From: Streptomyces subrutilus
GTDB lineage: Bacteria > Actinomycetota > Actinomycetes > Streptomycetales > Streptomycetaceae
DNA: 64,000 nt
Reading direction: 5' to 3'
NCBI RefSeq assembly: GCF_008704535.1
Contig: NZ_CP023701.1
Coordinates: forward strand, 7,358,001-7,422,000
Shown here: positions 48,135 to 57,971 of the stretch, one piece after another
Position numbering within the stretch: the first letter of the stretch is position 1
How the letters are laid out: every line of letters begins with the position of its first letter
Position numbers and translations under genes: made by a program
The notes under the pieces: generated by a model
Databases searched by the model: none
Seen by the model: the letters and a program-made list of their open reading frames with translations, nothing else
What the model was told of the DNA's origin: nothing

Positions 48135-49016
48135 ATGCGCGACATCAGCGGCACCCCATCGTCCGGCACGCGGTCGGCCTCCGGCCTCTCCCGCCTGTCC
48201 CTCGTCATCGCACTGAGCGCCTCCGCTCTGCTGTCCGTCGTCGGCCCCGCCCACGCGGCCCCGGCCAAGGACCCCCTCCCGGCCGACATCCCCGACTACC
48301 AGGCGGCGCTCAACGCGGTGAAGTCCATCGCCGTACGCGACACCGTCTGCCGCTTCCTGCGCACGCCGGTCCCCACCGGCGACGCCGGCGGACGGGTGCA
48401 GGCCCTTCCCGATACGGCCGAGCCGTGCCGGGGACTCCCGGCCTTCACCATCAAGGATCCGGTGGCCCTGAACGAGATCACCGCCGGGTTCGTCGCCGGC
48501 ACGGACCAGCCGCTGCCCACCAAGGCGGTCAAGCTGACGCAGCTGGTCTCCTCGCTGAGCACCGCCGTCAACGGCCGCAACGCCACCGTCATGCTCGCCC
48601 CCACCCAGGGCGGCGGCTGGCACCTGGCGGGCGTGCGCGACGGCGACAACGACGCCGCGTACGCCGCAACGGCCACGGTGGGCACGCTGGTCTTCACCGA
48701 GCCGCAGATCCGCGGCTGGTACCAGCTCGAACTCCTCACCGTCAAGCCGCTCAACGACCAGGCCAGGCAAGGACTGGACGGCCGGGCATCGGTGTCACTC
48801 AGCGAGTACCAGAAGCTGGTCAAAGCCCGCTACGCCGACAAGCTCCCCGGTTCGCCGTACGACACCCAGGGCTACTCCAGCGGCAACAGCACCGCGCGCC
48901 CGCAGGACGCCGCCCCGTCCTCCACCCTGCTCCTGGCCGGCGGGTCCGGCGCGACCCTCGCCCTCCTGGGCGGAGCCGCCGTGCTCCACCGCCGTCGGCG
49001 CGCGGGCGCCAGCTGA
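48135..49016 (+). CDS. Secreted, C-terminally membrane-anchored partner of the cysteine protease
   Basis: 293 residues; starts nine bases after the protease gene. Signal peptide to about residue 41 (ends G-P-A-H-A). The extracytoplasmic part (about 42-255) has two Cys (V-C-R-F-L, P-C-R-G-L) and an alpha/beta pattern with no family I recognise. A C-terminal hydrophobic segment (about 262-283, S-S-T-L-L-L-A-G-G) ends in R-R-R-R, as in sortase-sorted or tail-anchored proteins but without an LPxTG box. A role as inhibitor, substrate or scaffold of the protease is inferred from the gene pairing. Confidence 0.78.
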   Translation: MRDISGTPSSGTRSASGLSRLSLVIALSASALLSVVGPAHAAPAKDPLPADIPDYQAALNAVKSIAVRDTVCRFLRTPVPTGDAGGRVQALPDTAEPCRGLPAFTIKDPVALNEITAGFVAGTDQPLPTKAVKLTQLVSSLSTAVNGRNATVMLAPTQGGGWHLAGVRDGDNDAAYAATATVGTLVFTEPQIRGWYQLELLTVKPLNDQARQGLDGRASVSLSEYQKLVKARYADKLPGSPYDTQGYSSGNSTARPQDAAPSSTLLLAGGSGATLALLGGAAVLHRRRRAGAS

Positions 49017-49180
49017 TCCCGATACCCGCCCGCCGGATCGATCGGCCGACAGAGAACGTCTCCGATCCTTTCGCAATCGCGTGCGAGAGGGGGCGCTGAT
49101 CGGCGAATTCCCCCGGGCCCGCCAGCACTATCCGGCATTCGCCGCCCGCGCCGGGCCCGTCCCTGCGATGCTTCCGCCGC

Positions 49181-49219
49181 TACCTCGGGGCCCGTTGGCC
49201 TCCAACGGGCCCCGAGGTA
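49181..49219. terminator. Long perfect hairpin
   Basis: An 18-bp perfect stem (49181-49198 with 49202-49219) with a 3-base loop lies 165 bp after the protease/partner operon. Within the 330-bp gap 49017-49346 I see no gene; the segment 49030-49090 is less G+C-rich and may hold a promoter for the next gene. Confidence 0.75.
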
Positions 49220-49346
49220 CCCGTGCGACGGGGGCGCCGACGTACCACGCGGCGCCCGACTCCGTCGTACGCGAGCGTCCGGTACCGGCTTCCCAGGAGT
49301 CTTCACCTCCGGCCGCCACCGGGCGGAGGCGAGAGGGGGGAGTCCG

Positions 49347-51176
49347 ATGTCTTCGACTGCTGTGGGGAACCGGCCGCGCACCCGGTGGCGGCGCCGGCTG
49401 GTGGCGGTGGCCGCGTCCACCGCGCTGACCGCCGGGGGTCTGACAGTGCTGGCGGGCCCGGCCGCGGCGGACGGGGTGTGCGCCGACCCCGTCGTGGCGG
49501 GCGGCACCACCACGATCACCTGCGCGGCAGGCGGTTCCGGGAGCGTCACCGTGCCCGACGGCTATTCCAGCGGGGTCGTGACCCTCGAAGGCGCCGGCGG
49601 CGGGAACGCCGCCGACGGCACTGCGGGAGGCAAGGGCGCCCGGCTCGTCGCGACCCTCCCCGTCACGCCGGGAGAGACGTTCGACGTCACCGTCGGCAGA
49701 CGCGGGGCCAACGGCGCCTCGAACCCGCAGTTCGGCGTGCCCGGCTTCGGCGGCGCCCTCGTCGCCGTGACCACCGCCACCGGGGCACCGCTGCTGACCG
49801 CCGGCGCCGGCGGCGGCGCGGGCGGAGCGGGCACAGGCACCCCGGCCTACCGGGGAGCGGTCGGCGGCGACAGCGGCAGCCCGGGCGCCGACGGCAACGG
49901 CCTGACCCCCGAGGCCCAAGGCGGCGCCGGCGGGGGAGCGGGCACCGCCACCGCCGGCGGCGCCGCGGGGGCCGGAGGGCCCGGAGTGGACAACGAGGGC
50001 CCGAACGGCTCCCCGGGCGCCCATCCGAACGGCCCCGGCGGCGCGGCCGCACAGAGCGTCTTCAGGCCGACGGGTGCCGGCGGCCGAGGCGGAGCCGGAT
50101 ACGGCGGCGGAGGCCGGGGCGGAGGCGGTGGCAGGTACGGCGCCACCGGTGGCGGGGGCGGCGGCGGAGGCGGCGGATCCAGCCTGGTCTCCGGAACGGT
50201 CCCCGGCTCGCCCGTCACCCTGATCGACGGAGCCAACGCCGGGGACGGGCGGATCGTCTTCGCCTTCACCCCCGCCCCGACCGTCACGGCCGTCAGTCCG
50301 AACACCGGGCCCGCGGCCGGCGGTACCGAGGTGACCGTCACCGGCACCGATCTGACGGACGCCGCCCTCACCTTCGGCCCGGGCAACCCGGCGACCGGCG
50401 TCAGCTGCACCCCCACCTCCTGCACCGCCGTCGTGCCGGCCGGGACCGGCACCGTCGACGTGCGGGCCACCACCGCCGGCGGCGCCAGCGCCCCGTCTCC
50501 GTCCGGGCGGTACGTCTACCTTCCGGCGCCCGTGGTGACCTCGCTCAGCCCGTCCGCCGGCACCACCGACGGCGGTACGGCCGTCACCGTCAGCGGCACC
50601 GGCCTGAGCGGCGCCACCTCCGTGACCTTCGGCCCCGGCAACCCGGCCACCGGCCTGTCCTGCACCGCCACCGCGTGCACCGCCACCGCGCCCGCCCACG
50701 CGGCGGGCCCCGTCGACGTCCAGGTCACCACGCCCGGCGGCACCAGCGCCGTCGTCGGGGCCGGCCGGTACACCTACCAGCTCGCGCCCGCCGACATCGA
50801 CGTCGACCTGACCGCGCAGCCGGGCCTGAGCCTGCTGGTCCCGTACATCACCTACACCCTCACCGCCCGCAACACCGGCCCCGGCACGGTCACCTCGGCC
50901 ACCCTCACCGCGAGCCTGCCGCCGGGCACCACCGCCACCGGCCTGTCCCCGGGGTGCACGACCGGCGCGGCCACCGTGACCTGCGCCCACGGCACCCTCG
51001 CCGCGGGCGCCGGTTCCGTCAAGACGTTCCGGGTACCGGTCGGCCTGCTCACACTGGGCCGCGTCTCGGTCACCGGCACGCGCACGGCGTCCGCGCCGAC
51101 CGACCCCAACCCGCTCAACGACAGCGCGACGGCCCACTGCACGGTCATCTCCGTCCTCCTCGTCACCTGCCCCTGA
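49347..51176 (+). CDS. Secreted Gly-rich protein with IPT/TIG and DUF11 domains
   Basis: 609 residues; ATG 49347 after GAGAGGGGGGAG. Signal peptide (about 1-41, ends A-A-A). A 260-residue region very rich in Gly (runs of G-G-G-G, about 80-305) resembles a glycine-rich cell-surface domain. Two IPT/TIG immunoglobulin-like domains follow (about 311-393 and 396-478), each with F-G-P-G-N-P-A-T-G and a Cys pair, then a DUF11-like repeat (about 480-585; Y-T-L-T-A-R-N-T-G-P-G). No sortase signal or membrane anchor is seen at the C-terminus. An extracellular matrix or adhesin-like role is inferred. Confidence 0.85.
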   Translation: MSSTAVGNRPRTRWRRRLVAVAASTALTAGGLTVLAGPAAADGVCADPVVAGGTTTITCAAGGSGSVTVPDGYSSGVVTLEGAGGGNAADGTAGGKGARLVATLPVTPGETFDVTVGRRGANGASNPQFGVPGFGGALVAVTTATGAPLLTAGAGGGAGGAGTGTPAYRGAVGGDSGSPGADGNGLTPEAQGGAGGGAGTATAGGAAGAGGPGVDNEGPNGSPGAHPNGPGGAAAQSVFRPTGAGGRGGAGYGGGGRGGGGGRYGATGGGGGGGGGGSSLVSGTVPGSPVTLIDGANAGDGRIVFAFTPAPTVTAVSPNTGPAAGGTEVTVTGTDLTDAALTFGPGNPATGVSCTPTSCTAVVPAGTGTVDVRATTAGGASAPSPSGRYVYLPAPVVTSLSPSAGTTDGGTAVTVSGTGLSGATSVTFGPGNPATGLSCTATACTATAPAHAAGPVDVQVTTPGGTSAVVGAGRYTYQLAPADIDVDLTAQPGLSLLVPYITYTLTARNTGPGTVTSATLTASLPPGTTATGLSPGCTTGAATVTCAHGTLAAGAGSVKTFRVPVGLLTLGRVSVTGTRTASAPTDPNPLNDSATAHCTVISVLLVTCP

Positions 51177-51215
51177 CACCGCTCGGCGCGCCGACCCCGG
51201 AGGGCCGGACTGGAC

Positions 51216-51250
51216 GGGGGCCTCTTTCCGGGACCCGGGGAGAGGCCCCC
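51216..51250 (+). terminator. Hairpin after the Gly-rich protein gene
   Basis: A 10-bp perfect stem (51216-51225 with 51241-51250) encloses a 15-base loop containing CTTT; 40 bases after the stop codon. Confidence 0.65.
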
Positions 51251-51361
51251 TGGAGTCCGCGCGCCGCTCACCGACCGAGGGACGCCGCCACCGGCAGGTG
51301 ATCGCTGCCGGTGGCCGGCAGGGTCCACGCGCTCGGTGGCGAGGGCCGCGGCGAGCGACCG

Positions 51362-51649
51362 CTACCCGCCGTGGACGGTGGTGAGGTCGCTGAGGCCGGA
51401 GATGGTCAGGACCGGCTCCAGGAGCGGGTTGGTGACCAGCTCGATGCGGTCGGCGTGCGGGAAGAGCACGCTGAGACCGGCGCTGTCGAGGTACTCGACA
51501 CCGGTGAGGTCCAGGACCAGCGGTCCGGCCGTGCCCGCGAGGGCGGCGGCCAGCTCCCCGGTGTTGCTCATGTCGATCTCGCCGACAGCGGTGAGCAGGG
51601 CGGTACCGTCCGGCCGTCGTCCGGCGGTGAGGGTCAGGGGAGTGGTCAT
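51362..51649 (-). CDS. STAS domain anti-sigma factor antagonist
   Basis: 95 residues from ATG 51647-51649, sharing one base with the stop of the upstream kinase-phosphatase (TGATG). Short STAS domain with [15 protein letters not shown], and Ser site [10 protein letters not shown]. It is expected to be a substrate of the phosphatase and ATPase domains of the preceding 1390-residue protein. Confidence 0.92.
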   Translation of the reverse strand: MTTPLTLTAGRRPDGTALLTAVGEIDMSNTGELAAALAGTAGPLVLDLTGVEYLDSAGLSVLFPHADRIELVTNPLLEPVLTISGLSDLTTVHGG

Positions 51650-54600
51650 CAGGCGATCCTCGTGTGCATGTCGACGGTGGTACCGGACGGTCCGGGAGTG
51701 ACGGTGACCCTCTGCATCAGCGCGCGCATCAGGCCCATCCCGCGACCGCGGTGGGCGTTGAGCTCGGGCTGCGGGGCTTTCCAGCGGCCGGTGTCGGCGA
51801 TGGTCAGGTGCAGCTTGTCGACGTACGCCTCGGCCCGGAAGTAGATCGTGTCGCCGGGGGCGTCGCGGTGGCCGTGCTCGATGGCGTTGGCACACGCCTC
51901 GCCCGCCGCCACCAGGACGTTCTGCACGGTGGTGGGGGGCAGGTCGCACTGGTCGAGCCAGCCGCGCAGCGTCTTGCGGACGGGGGCGAGCTGGGACGAC
52001 TCGGCGGGGAAGGACATCTCCAGCGGGGCCGGGTGGCGGTACAGCAGCAGCGCGACGTCGTCGTCGTAGCCGCCGGACGGGGCCAGCCGGGACATGACGT
52101 CGGTGGCCAGGTCGTCGACCGAGGTGTCCCGGCCGTCCTGCAGGGCCTCGCTCGCCTGGTCGATGCCCGCACTGAGCGGGCGGCGGCGGCGTTCGACGAG
52201 CCCGTCGGTGTACAGCAGCAGCGTCGACCGGGCCGGGATGGTGCAGGCGCCCTCGGGGCGCTGCTTGCCGGGCCGGACCGCCAACGGCAGCGAGCGGCCG
52301 TCCTCCAACAGCTGCGACGTGCCGTCCGGATGGACCAGGATGCCGGGCGGATGGCCGGCGCTGGAGTACGTCAGCTCACCGGTATCGGCGTTGAGCACGC
52401 CGCAGAACACGGTGGTGCAGACCGCGCCCGGCACGCCGGCGGCGAACTGGTCCAGGGCCATCAGCGTCTGGGCCGGGCTCGCGTCCTGGAGCAGCAGGGC
52501 CCGGCAGGCGCTGCGCAACTGGCCCATGACGCTGGCGGCTTCGAGGCCGCGCCCGACGCAGTCGCCGACGACGATGCCGATCCGGCCGTCCGGCAGGGTG
52601 ACGGTGTCGTACCAGTCGCCGCCGACCTCCAGGGGCTGGGTGGCGGGTTCGTACCGCACGGCGAAACCGGCGGGCAGCTGGGCGGGGCCGAGGATCGCGC
52701 GCTGGAGCGCGATCGCCGTCTCGCGCTGCTGGTCGATCTGGTGGGCGCGGCTCAGCCCCTGGGCGAGGTGACCGGCCAGGAGGGACAGCAGCAGCTGGTC
52801 CTCGTTGGTGAACGGCCGGTTCTCGCCGAGGTCGATCCACAGGGCGAGCGGGCCGTCGGGGAACTCCAGGAGGATGCCGGCCCCGGTGTGGTCGGCGACC
52901 GGGGTCAGGATCGGGCCCTGGCGCAGGACGTCGAGGGTCTCGCGCCGCACGCCCGGCAGCTCCGGCCAGGTGAGCGGTGCGCCGGTGGAGGTCAGCGTGG
53001 GCGCGTCGCCGTGGTCGAAGACCGCCGCCACGACCGACCGGGCGCGCCACAGCTTCTGCAGCTCGCCCAGCGCGCCCGACAGCGCCTCGGGGAGGCTGGT
53101 GGCGCGCGACAGGCAGGTGCTCAGGGCCGCCAGCGCGCTCTCGCGCTGGATGGCGTAGTGCTCGGCGGTGACGTCGCGGAAGGTGCCGACGGTGACGCGG
53201 CGCCCGGTGTCGGGATCGTCGACCTGGTTGAAGGTGGCCGTCGCCCACAACCGGTGCCCGTCGCTGTGGGTGATCGGAATGGTGTACGAGCCCTTGGTGC
53301 TGCCGAGCAGCAGCGCGAAGGCGTCGCTGACCTGCCGGTGCGCCTCGGCGTCGGTGGCGGCGTCGGGCCACCAGGGGTGGATCGGCCGGTAGGGCAGGCC
53401 CTCGGGTCCGTACCCGAGGATGTCGGTGAACGCCGCGTTGATCTCGATGACGGTGCCGTCCTCGTCGCAGACGAAGAAGGCCTCCTGCAGCGAGTCCACC
53501 AGCGCGGTGCGCCAGCGTGCGTGGTGGCTGCGCAACCGGGCCAGCTCTATCGTCGCCCGTACCCGGGCGAGGAGCTCGGCGGCCGCGAACGGCTTGACGA
53601 GGTAGTCGTCCGCGCCGGCCTGCAGGCCCTCGATCGACGCCTCCTGCCCGGCGCGGGCGGACAGCAGCAGCACGGGCACCGAGGCGGTGCGCGGGTCGGA
53701 CCGCAGCGCAGCGACCAGGGCGAGCCCGTCGAGGTGCGGCATCATCACGTCGCTGACCACCAGGTCGAAGGCCTTGGCGCGGACGGCCGTCAGTGCCTCG
53801 CGGCCGTCGTTGACCGCACTGACCTGGTATCCGGCACCGCGCAGCAGGCGGATGAGGTACTCGCGCATGTCGGCGTTGTCGTCGGCGACCAGGACGTGGA
53901 GCGGGAGCGCCGTCCCCGGGGCTCCTCCGTCCGAGCTCCCGTCGGCGACGGGCTTGACGAGGGCGGGCGTCGTCGTGGTCTGCTCGCCCGGCAGCCAGCG
54001 CAAGGCCTCCTGGACGAAGGGGTCGGTCGCGGCCGGAGCGGCGCCGGTGGCCGCCTCCGAGACCACGGCGTCGGCGGGCAGGTGCGCGGAGCCGAAGGGC
54101 AGCCGGATGGTGAACCGGGTGCCGCGGCCCTCGGCGGACGTGGCGTCGATTTCCCCGCCGTGCAGCCCGACCAGCTCCTTCACCAGGGCCAGGCCGATGC
54201 CGCTGCCCTCGTTGGAGCGCGACCGGGCGTTCTCGATGCGGTGGAACCGCTCGAACAGCCGGGGCATCTCCTGCGCCGCGACCCCGATGCCGGTGTCGTC
54301 GACGGTCACCACCGCCGCACCGTCCTCGGCGCCCACCGCTACGCGGATCGTGCCGTCGAAGGTGAACTTGAGGGCGTTGCTGAGCAGGTTGAGGACGACC
54401 TTCTCCCACATGCTCCGGTCGATGAACACCGGTTCGGGCAGCGCGGCGCAGTCGACCCGGAACTCCAGACCGGCCCGGTCGACGGCGGAGCGGAACACGC
54501 TGGCGAGCTCGCCGGTGACCGCGGCCAGGTCGACCGGCTCGTAATGGGCCTGCATCCGGCCCGCCTCGATGCGGGAGAAGTCGAGCAGGGTGTTGACCAG

Positions 54601-55821
54601 CTTGCCGAGCCGCAGCCCGTTGCGGTGGACGACCTCCAGCTCCTCGCGCACGCGCGGGTCCGCGTCCGTGAGCCGGTCCCGCAGCTCTTCCACCGGTCCC
54701 ATGATCAGGGTGAGGGGGGTGCGGAACTCGTGGCTGATGTTGGAGAAGAACGTCGTCTTCGCCCGGTCCAGCTCCGCGAGCTCCTCCGCGCGCCGCTGCT
54801 GCGCCTGGTAACTGCGGGCGCTGGCGACCCCGGTGGCGACGTGCCCGGCCACCAGCTCCACGAAGCCGCGGTACCCGTCGTCCAGGTCCCGGTAGCGGTT
54901 CAGGCCCACCACCATGAAGCCGTACGGGTCCCCGCCCTGCTGCCGCAGCGGCACCACCAGCGCCTGGAGCGGCGCCTCCGGCCATCCGCCCCGTGGCAGG
55001 TCCGCGAACACGGCGCCGTCCAGCGGCACCAGCGCGGAATCGCCCCGGGCCGCGGCGACCGTCGGCCACACGCCGTGGGCGCCCGGGGGCAGGTGGTCCA
55101 CGGCGGCGGGGTGGTCGGTCCCGATGCCGGTGACCGCGGCCAGAGCGGCGCCGCCGTCCTCCTGGAAGAGGTAGGTGAGGGTGAACGGCAGGTCGTGCGG
55201 GTTGCGGCTCAGCTGCAGGCGGGCGAAGTCGAGCATCTCCTGCTCGGTGCGGACCACACTGGGGTCGGAGCCGAGATCGCGCAGCGTCGCCATCCGGCGT
55301 TCGCCGATGACCCGCTCGGTCTCCTCGCTGACCACGCACAGCATGCCGACGACGACGCCGTCGTCGTCGCGCAGCGGGCTGTAGGAGAACGTGTGGTAGC
55401 TCTCCTCCTGGTACCCGGAGCGCTCCACGAACAGCAGCAGTCCCTGGTCCCAGGTGGCCTCGCCGGTGGTGAGCACGGTGTCGATGCGGGGCCCGATGTC
55501 GCTCCAGATCTCCGCCCACACCTCGCTCGCCGGCCGGCCCAGCGCCCACGGGTACTTCCGGCCCAGGGTGTCGCGCCGGTAGGCGTCGTTGCAGAAGAAG
55601 GTGAGTTCGGGTCCCCAGGCCATCCACATGGAGAACTTCGACGACAGCAGGATGCTCACGGTCGTCTTCAGGCTCTGCGGCCAGCCCTCCGGATCCCCGA
55701 GCGGCGAGGTCGCCGCCCAGTCCACCAGGGCCAGATCCCGGCCGACCGTCTCGTCGGCGGTGAACACCTCGGCCCCGACCGCCGCCCTCGCCGCCGGATC
55801 GGCACCCTCGGAACGCGTCAC
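51649..55821 (-). CDS. Multi-domain sensor: histidine kinase, receiver, PAS/GAF, PP2C phosphatase and anti-sigma ATPase
   Basis: 1390 residues, GTG start. Order by eye: PAS (about 30-165), GAF (about 190-335), HisKA (His364 in [11 protein letters not shown]), HATPase (about 465-580; N-L-L-S-N-A-L-K-F), receiver (about 648-765; Asp691 in V-V-S-D-V-M-M-P), PAS (about 785-905), GAF (about 915-1065), SpoIIE PP2C (about 1080-1265; [15 protein letters not shown]), RsbW-like HATPase_c_2 (about 1275-1390; [11 protein letters not shown]). It unites both enzymes that set STAS phosphorylation with a phosphorelay. A cognate STAS gene follows with overlap. Both kinase His and receiver Asp are present, so internal transfer is possible. 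Confidence 0.93.
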   Translation of the reverse strand: MTRSEGADPAARAAVGAEVFTADETVGRDLALVDWAATSPLGDPEGWPQSLKTTVSILLSSKFSMWMAWGPELTFFCNDAYRRDTLGRKYPWALGRPASEVWAEIWSDIGPRIDTVLTTGEATWDQGLLLFVERSGYQEESYHTFSYSPLRDDDGVVVGMLCVVSEETERVIGERRMATLRDLGSDPSVVRTEQEMLDFARLQLSRNPHDLPFTLTYLFQEDGGAALAAVTGIGTDHPAAVDHLPPGAHGVWPTVAAARGDSALVPLDGAVFADLPRGGWPEAPLQALVVPLRQQGGDPYGFMVVGLNRYRDLDDGYRGFVELVAGHVATGVASARSYQAQQRRAEELAELDRAKTTFFSNISHEFRTPLTLIMGPVEELRDRLTDADPRVREELEVVHRNGLRLGKLVNTLLDFSRIEAGRMQAHYEPVDLAAVTGELASVFRSAVDRAGLEFRVDCAALPEPVFIDRSMWEKVVLNLLSNALKFTFDGTIRVAVGAEDGAAVVTVDDTGIGVAAQEMPRLFERFHRIENARSRSNEGSGIGLALVKELVGLHGGEIDATSAEGRGTRFTIRLPFGSAHLPADAVVSEAATGAAPAATDPFVQEALRWLPGEQTTTTPALVKPVADGSSDGGAPGTALPLHVLVADDNADMREYLIRLLRGAGYQVSAVNDGREALTAVRAKAFDLVVSDVMMPHLDGLALVAALRSDPRTASVPVLLLSARAGQEASIEGLQAGADDYLVKPFAAAELLARVRATIELARLRSHHARWRTALVDSLQEAFFVCDEDGTVIEINAAFTDILGYGPEGLPYRPIHPWWPDAATDAEAHRQVSDAFALLLGSTKGSYTIPITHSDGHRLWATATFNQVDDPDTGRRVTVGTFRDVTAEHYAIQRESALAALSTCLSRATSLPEALSGALGELQKLWRARSVVAAVFDHGDAPTLTSTGAPLTWPELPGVRRETLDVLRQGPILTPVADHTGAGILLEFPDGPLALWIDLGENRPFTNEDQLLLSLLAGHLAQGLSRAHQIDQQRETAIALQRAILGPAQLPAGFAVRYEPATQPLEVGGDWYDTVTLPDGRIGIVVGDCVGRGLEAASVMGQLRSACRALLLQDASPAQTLMALDQFAAGVPGAVCTTVFCGVLNADTGELTYSSAGHPPGILVHPDGTSQLLEDGRSLPLAVRPGKQRPEGACTIPARSTLLLYTDGLVERRRRPLSAGIDQASEALQDGRDTSVDDLATDVMSRLAPSGGYDDDVALLLYRHPAPLEMSFPAESSQLAPVRKTLRGWLDQCDLPPTTVQNVLVAAGEACANAIEHGHRDAPGDTIYFRAEAYVDKLHLTIADTGRWKAPQPELNAHRGRGMGLMRALMQRVTVTPGPSGTTVDMHTRIA

Positions 55822-56029
55822 TGCCCACCCCTTCGATCATGACAGCCGATGCCCGAGCGCAGCCTGCCGGCTTCCATTGTGCTGGCCCCTCCACCCGCCG
55901 CGGACCCGTGACCGGGAGGTTCCCGTCCGACCGCCGGATCGTGGGGAGGAGCTTGTTGACGTGAACCGTAGGATAGGACAGCCGCGCCGCGGTCCAACAG
56001 GCGAGGCCAACAGGAGGGGCGGGGGCGAC

Positions 56030-57406
56030 ATGACGGGGGCCGGTTACGCCTTCCACCACGGGGACGCGGAGGCCGCGGCGGCGGCCGAGCAGCGGCGGCT
56101 CGCCGCGGTGCGCCGCTACGCGGTCCCGGACACCCCGTCCGACGGCACCTTCGACAAGATCGCCTCCCTCGCGGCCCGCATCTTCGACGTCCCCATGGCC
56201 ACGGTGGCGATCGTGGACAGCGACCGCGTGTGGTTCAAGGCGGCGCACGGCCTGCGGGGCATCGGGGAGATCCCCCGCGACCCGGCCACCGGTACCGGCC
56301 CGCGCGTCTGCGCCGCCGCTCCCGACGAGCCGCACTGCGCCTGCCCCCTCGCCTACGACGAGCCGTACGTCGCCACCGACGCCCGCACCGACCCGCGCAC
56401 CGCCGCCGGGCCCCTCGTCCACGACGACCTGGACGTGCGCTTCTACGCCGCCGCCGCCATCACCACGGCCGACGGCCACCGCCTGGGCACCGTCAACGTC
56501 CTCGACACCCGCCCCCGCCGTCCCACCGACGACCAGCTCGCCGCCCTCCAGGACCTGGCCGCACTCGTCATGGACGAACTGGAGCTGCGCCTGTCGGCCC
56601 TGCACACGGTCGCCGCCGAACGCGAACGACGGGCCGACGCCGAACGCCTGGCCCGCACCCTCCAGCGCACCCTGCTGCCCCCGGCCCTGCCCGCCGTGCC
56701 GGGACTGCACGCGGCCGCCGCCTACCACCCGGCCTCCGTCGACGAGATCGGCGGCGACTTCTACGACCTGTTCCCCCTCGACGACGGCCGCTGGGCGTTC
56801 TTCCTCGGCGACGTGTGCGGCAAGGGCGCCGAGGCCGCCGCCCTGACCTCGCTGACCCGCTACACCCTGCGCGCCGCCGCGATCTACGACCCCGATCCCT
56901 GCACGGCCCTGGCCAACCTCGACGCCGTCCTCAAGGGCGAGTACCAGGGCGACACCCCGCGCTTCTGCACCGCCGTGTTCGGCGTGCTCGACGCCGCGTC
57001 CGACGGGTCGTTCACCGTGACCCTGGCCGGCGGGGGCCACCCCCCGACCCTGGCGGTGCGCGCGGACGGCACCGTCGAGCCGGTGTCCACCGCCGGCGGC
57101 CAGCTGATCGGGCTCCTGCCCGACCCCCACTTCGTGCAGGCCACCACCCGCCTCGCCCCCGGCGACGCGCTGCTGCTGTACACCGACGGGCTGATCGAGG
57201 CCCGTACCGCGGACGGCAGCATGCTCGGCGAGGAGGGCCTGGCCCGCCATCTGACCGGCCACGCCGCCCGCGGAGCCGACGGCCTGTTGGCCACGGTGCA
57301 CAAGCTCTTCACCGATCTGGGAAGCGGAGTGAGCGACGACACCGCGCTGCTCGCCCTTTCCGTCCCGCCCCGCCGCACACCCCGAGCCGCCCAGGAGAAC
57401 CGGTGA
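56030..57406 (+). CDS. GAF-PP2C (SpoIIE/RsbU-type) phosphatase
   Basis: 458 residues; ATG 56030 after AGGAGGGG. One GAF domain (about 20-185) of the type with short N-terminus R-R-Y-A-V-P-D-T-P, then a coiled linker rich in E-R-E-R-R-A-D-A-E-R, then PP2C (about 215-445): I-G-G-D-F-Y-D, L-G-D-V-C-G-K-G, D-D-T-A-L-L-A-L. Divergent from the 1390-residue sensor gene and translationally coupled to a STAS gene downstream (GTGA), so it is one half of a small switch pair. Confidence 0.92.
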   Translation: MTGAGYAFHHGDAEAAAAAEQRRLAAVRRYAVPDTPSDGTFDKIASLAARIFDVPMATVAIVDSDRVWFKAAHGLRGIGEIPRDPATGTGPRVCAAAPDEPHCACPLAYDEPYVATDARTDPRTAAGPLVHDDLDVRFYAAAAITTADGHRLGTVNVLDTRPRRPTDDQLAALQDLAALVMDELELRLSALHTVAAERERRADAERLARTLQRTLLPPALPAVPGLHAAAAYHPASVDEIGGDFYDLFPLDDGRWAFFLGDVCGKGAEAAALTSLTRYTLRAAAIYDPDPCTALANLDAVLKGEYQGDTPRFCTAVFGVLDAASDGSFTVTLAGGGHPPTLAVRADGTVEPVSTAGGQLIGLLPDPHFVQATTRLAPGDALLLYTDGLIEARTADGSMLGEEGLARHLTGHAARGADGLLATVHKLFTDLGSGVSDDTALLALSVPPRRTPRAAQENR

Positions 57407-57759
57407 CCAACCGCACTCTGACCGCCACCCGACACACGCACCCCGGCGGCGCCGCCGTGGTGGAGGTGGCCGGCGAACTCGACCACCACACGGCGCCGGA
57501 GCTCACCCGCGTCATCCAGGAGACGCCCTTCGGCCCGGACGCACCCGTGCTGATCGACCTCTCCGCGCTCACCTACTGCGACTCCACCGGCATCACCGTG
57601 CTCGTCATGGCCTACCACCGCGCGTGCAAGGTGGACGCACCCCTGTTCCTCGTCGGGCTGAACACCGACCTGATGCACGTCTTCCGCATCATCGGCCTCG
57701 ACCAGCTCTTCAGCTTCCAGCCGACCGTGGAAGACGCCGTCAAGTCCCACCGCGGGTAG
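57403..57759 (+). CDS. STAS domain anti-sigma factor antagonist
   Basis: 118 residues; GTG overlaps the phosphatase stop. STAS features: V-V-E-V-A-G-E-L-D, V-L-I-D-L-S-A-L, Ser site Y-C-D-S-T-G-I-T-V-L. Dephosphorylation by the co-encoded PP2C enzyme is the expected activation step. The anti-sigma kinase that phosphorylates it is not encoded here; the ATPase domain of the divergent sensor is a candidate. Confidence 0.92.
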   Translation: MTNRTLTATRHTHPGGAAVVEVAGELDHHTAPELTRVIQETPFGPDAPVLIDLSALTYCDSTGITVLVMAYHRACKVDAPLFLVGLNTDLMHVFRIIGLDQLFSFQPTVEDAVKSHRG

Positions 57760-57793
57760 CGCGCCCCTCGCCGACGCCGCGGTGCCCTCGATC

Positions 57794-57820
57794 CCGGCCC
57801 GGCCGACAGGGCCGGGCCGG
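57794..57820 (+). terminator. Hairpin after the STAS gene
   Basis: An 11-bp perfect G+C stem (57794-57804 with 57810-57820) and 5-base loop, 34 bases after the STAS stop. Confidence 0.65.
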
Positions 57821-57873
57821 CGTGCGTCCGGGCCCCGGCCGGCCCGCGACCGGGCCGGGTGGGACAGCGGGAG

Positions 57874-57910
57874 CGGCCCGTCCCAGAGGGCTCCCCCCTG
57901 GGACGGGCCG
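57874..57910 (-). terminator. Hairpin after the chitinase gene
   Basis: A 13-bp perfect stem (57874-57886 with 57898-57910) with an 11-base loop, about 60 bases beyond the chitinase stop on its strand; with the previous hairpin it insulates the two convergent units. Confidence 0.65.
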
Positions 57911-57971
57911 GTCACGCGGCCGACGGGCGGCACACGGCGAAACGATCAGTCGGGCCTCGCCGCCCGGGGGT

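Noticed and set aside
49560-50200. Repeat-rich region considered as a CRISPR-like or minisatellite array
   Set aside because: The repeats are coding for Gly-rich sequence without regular spacers.
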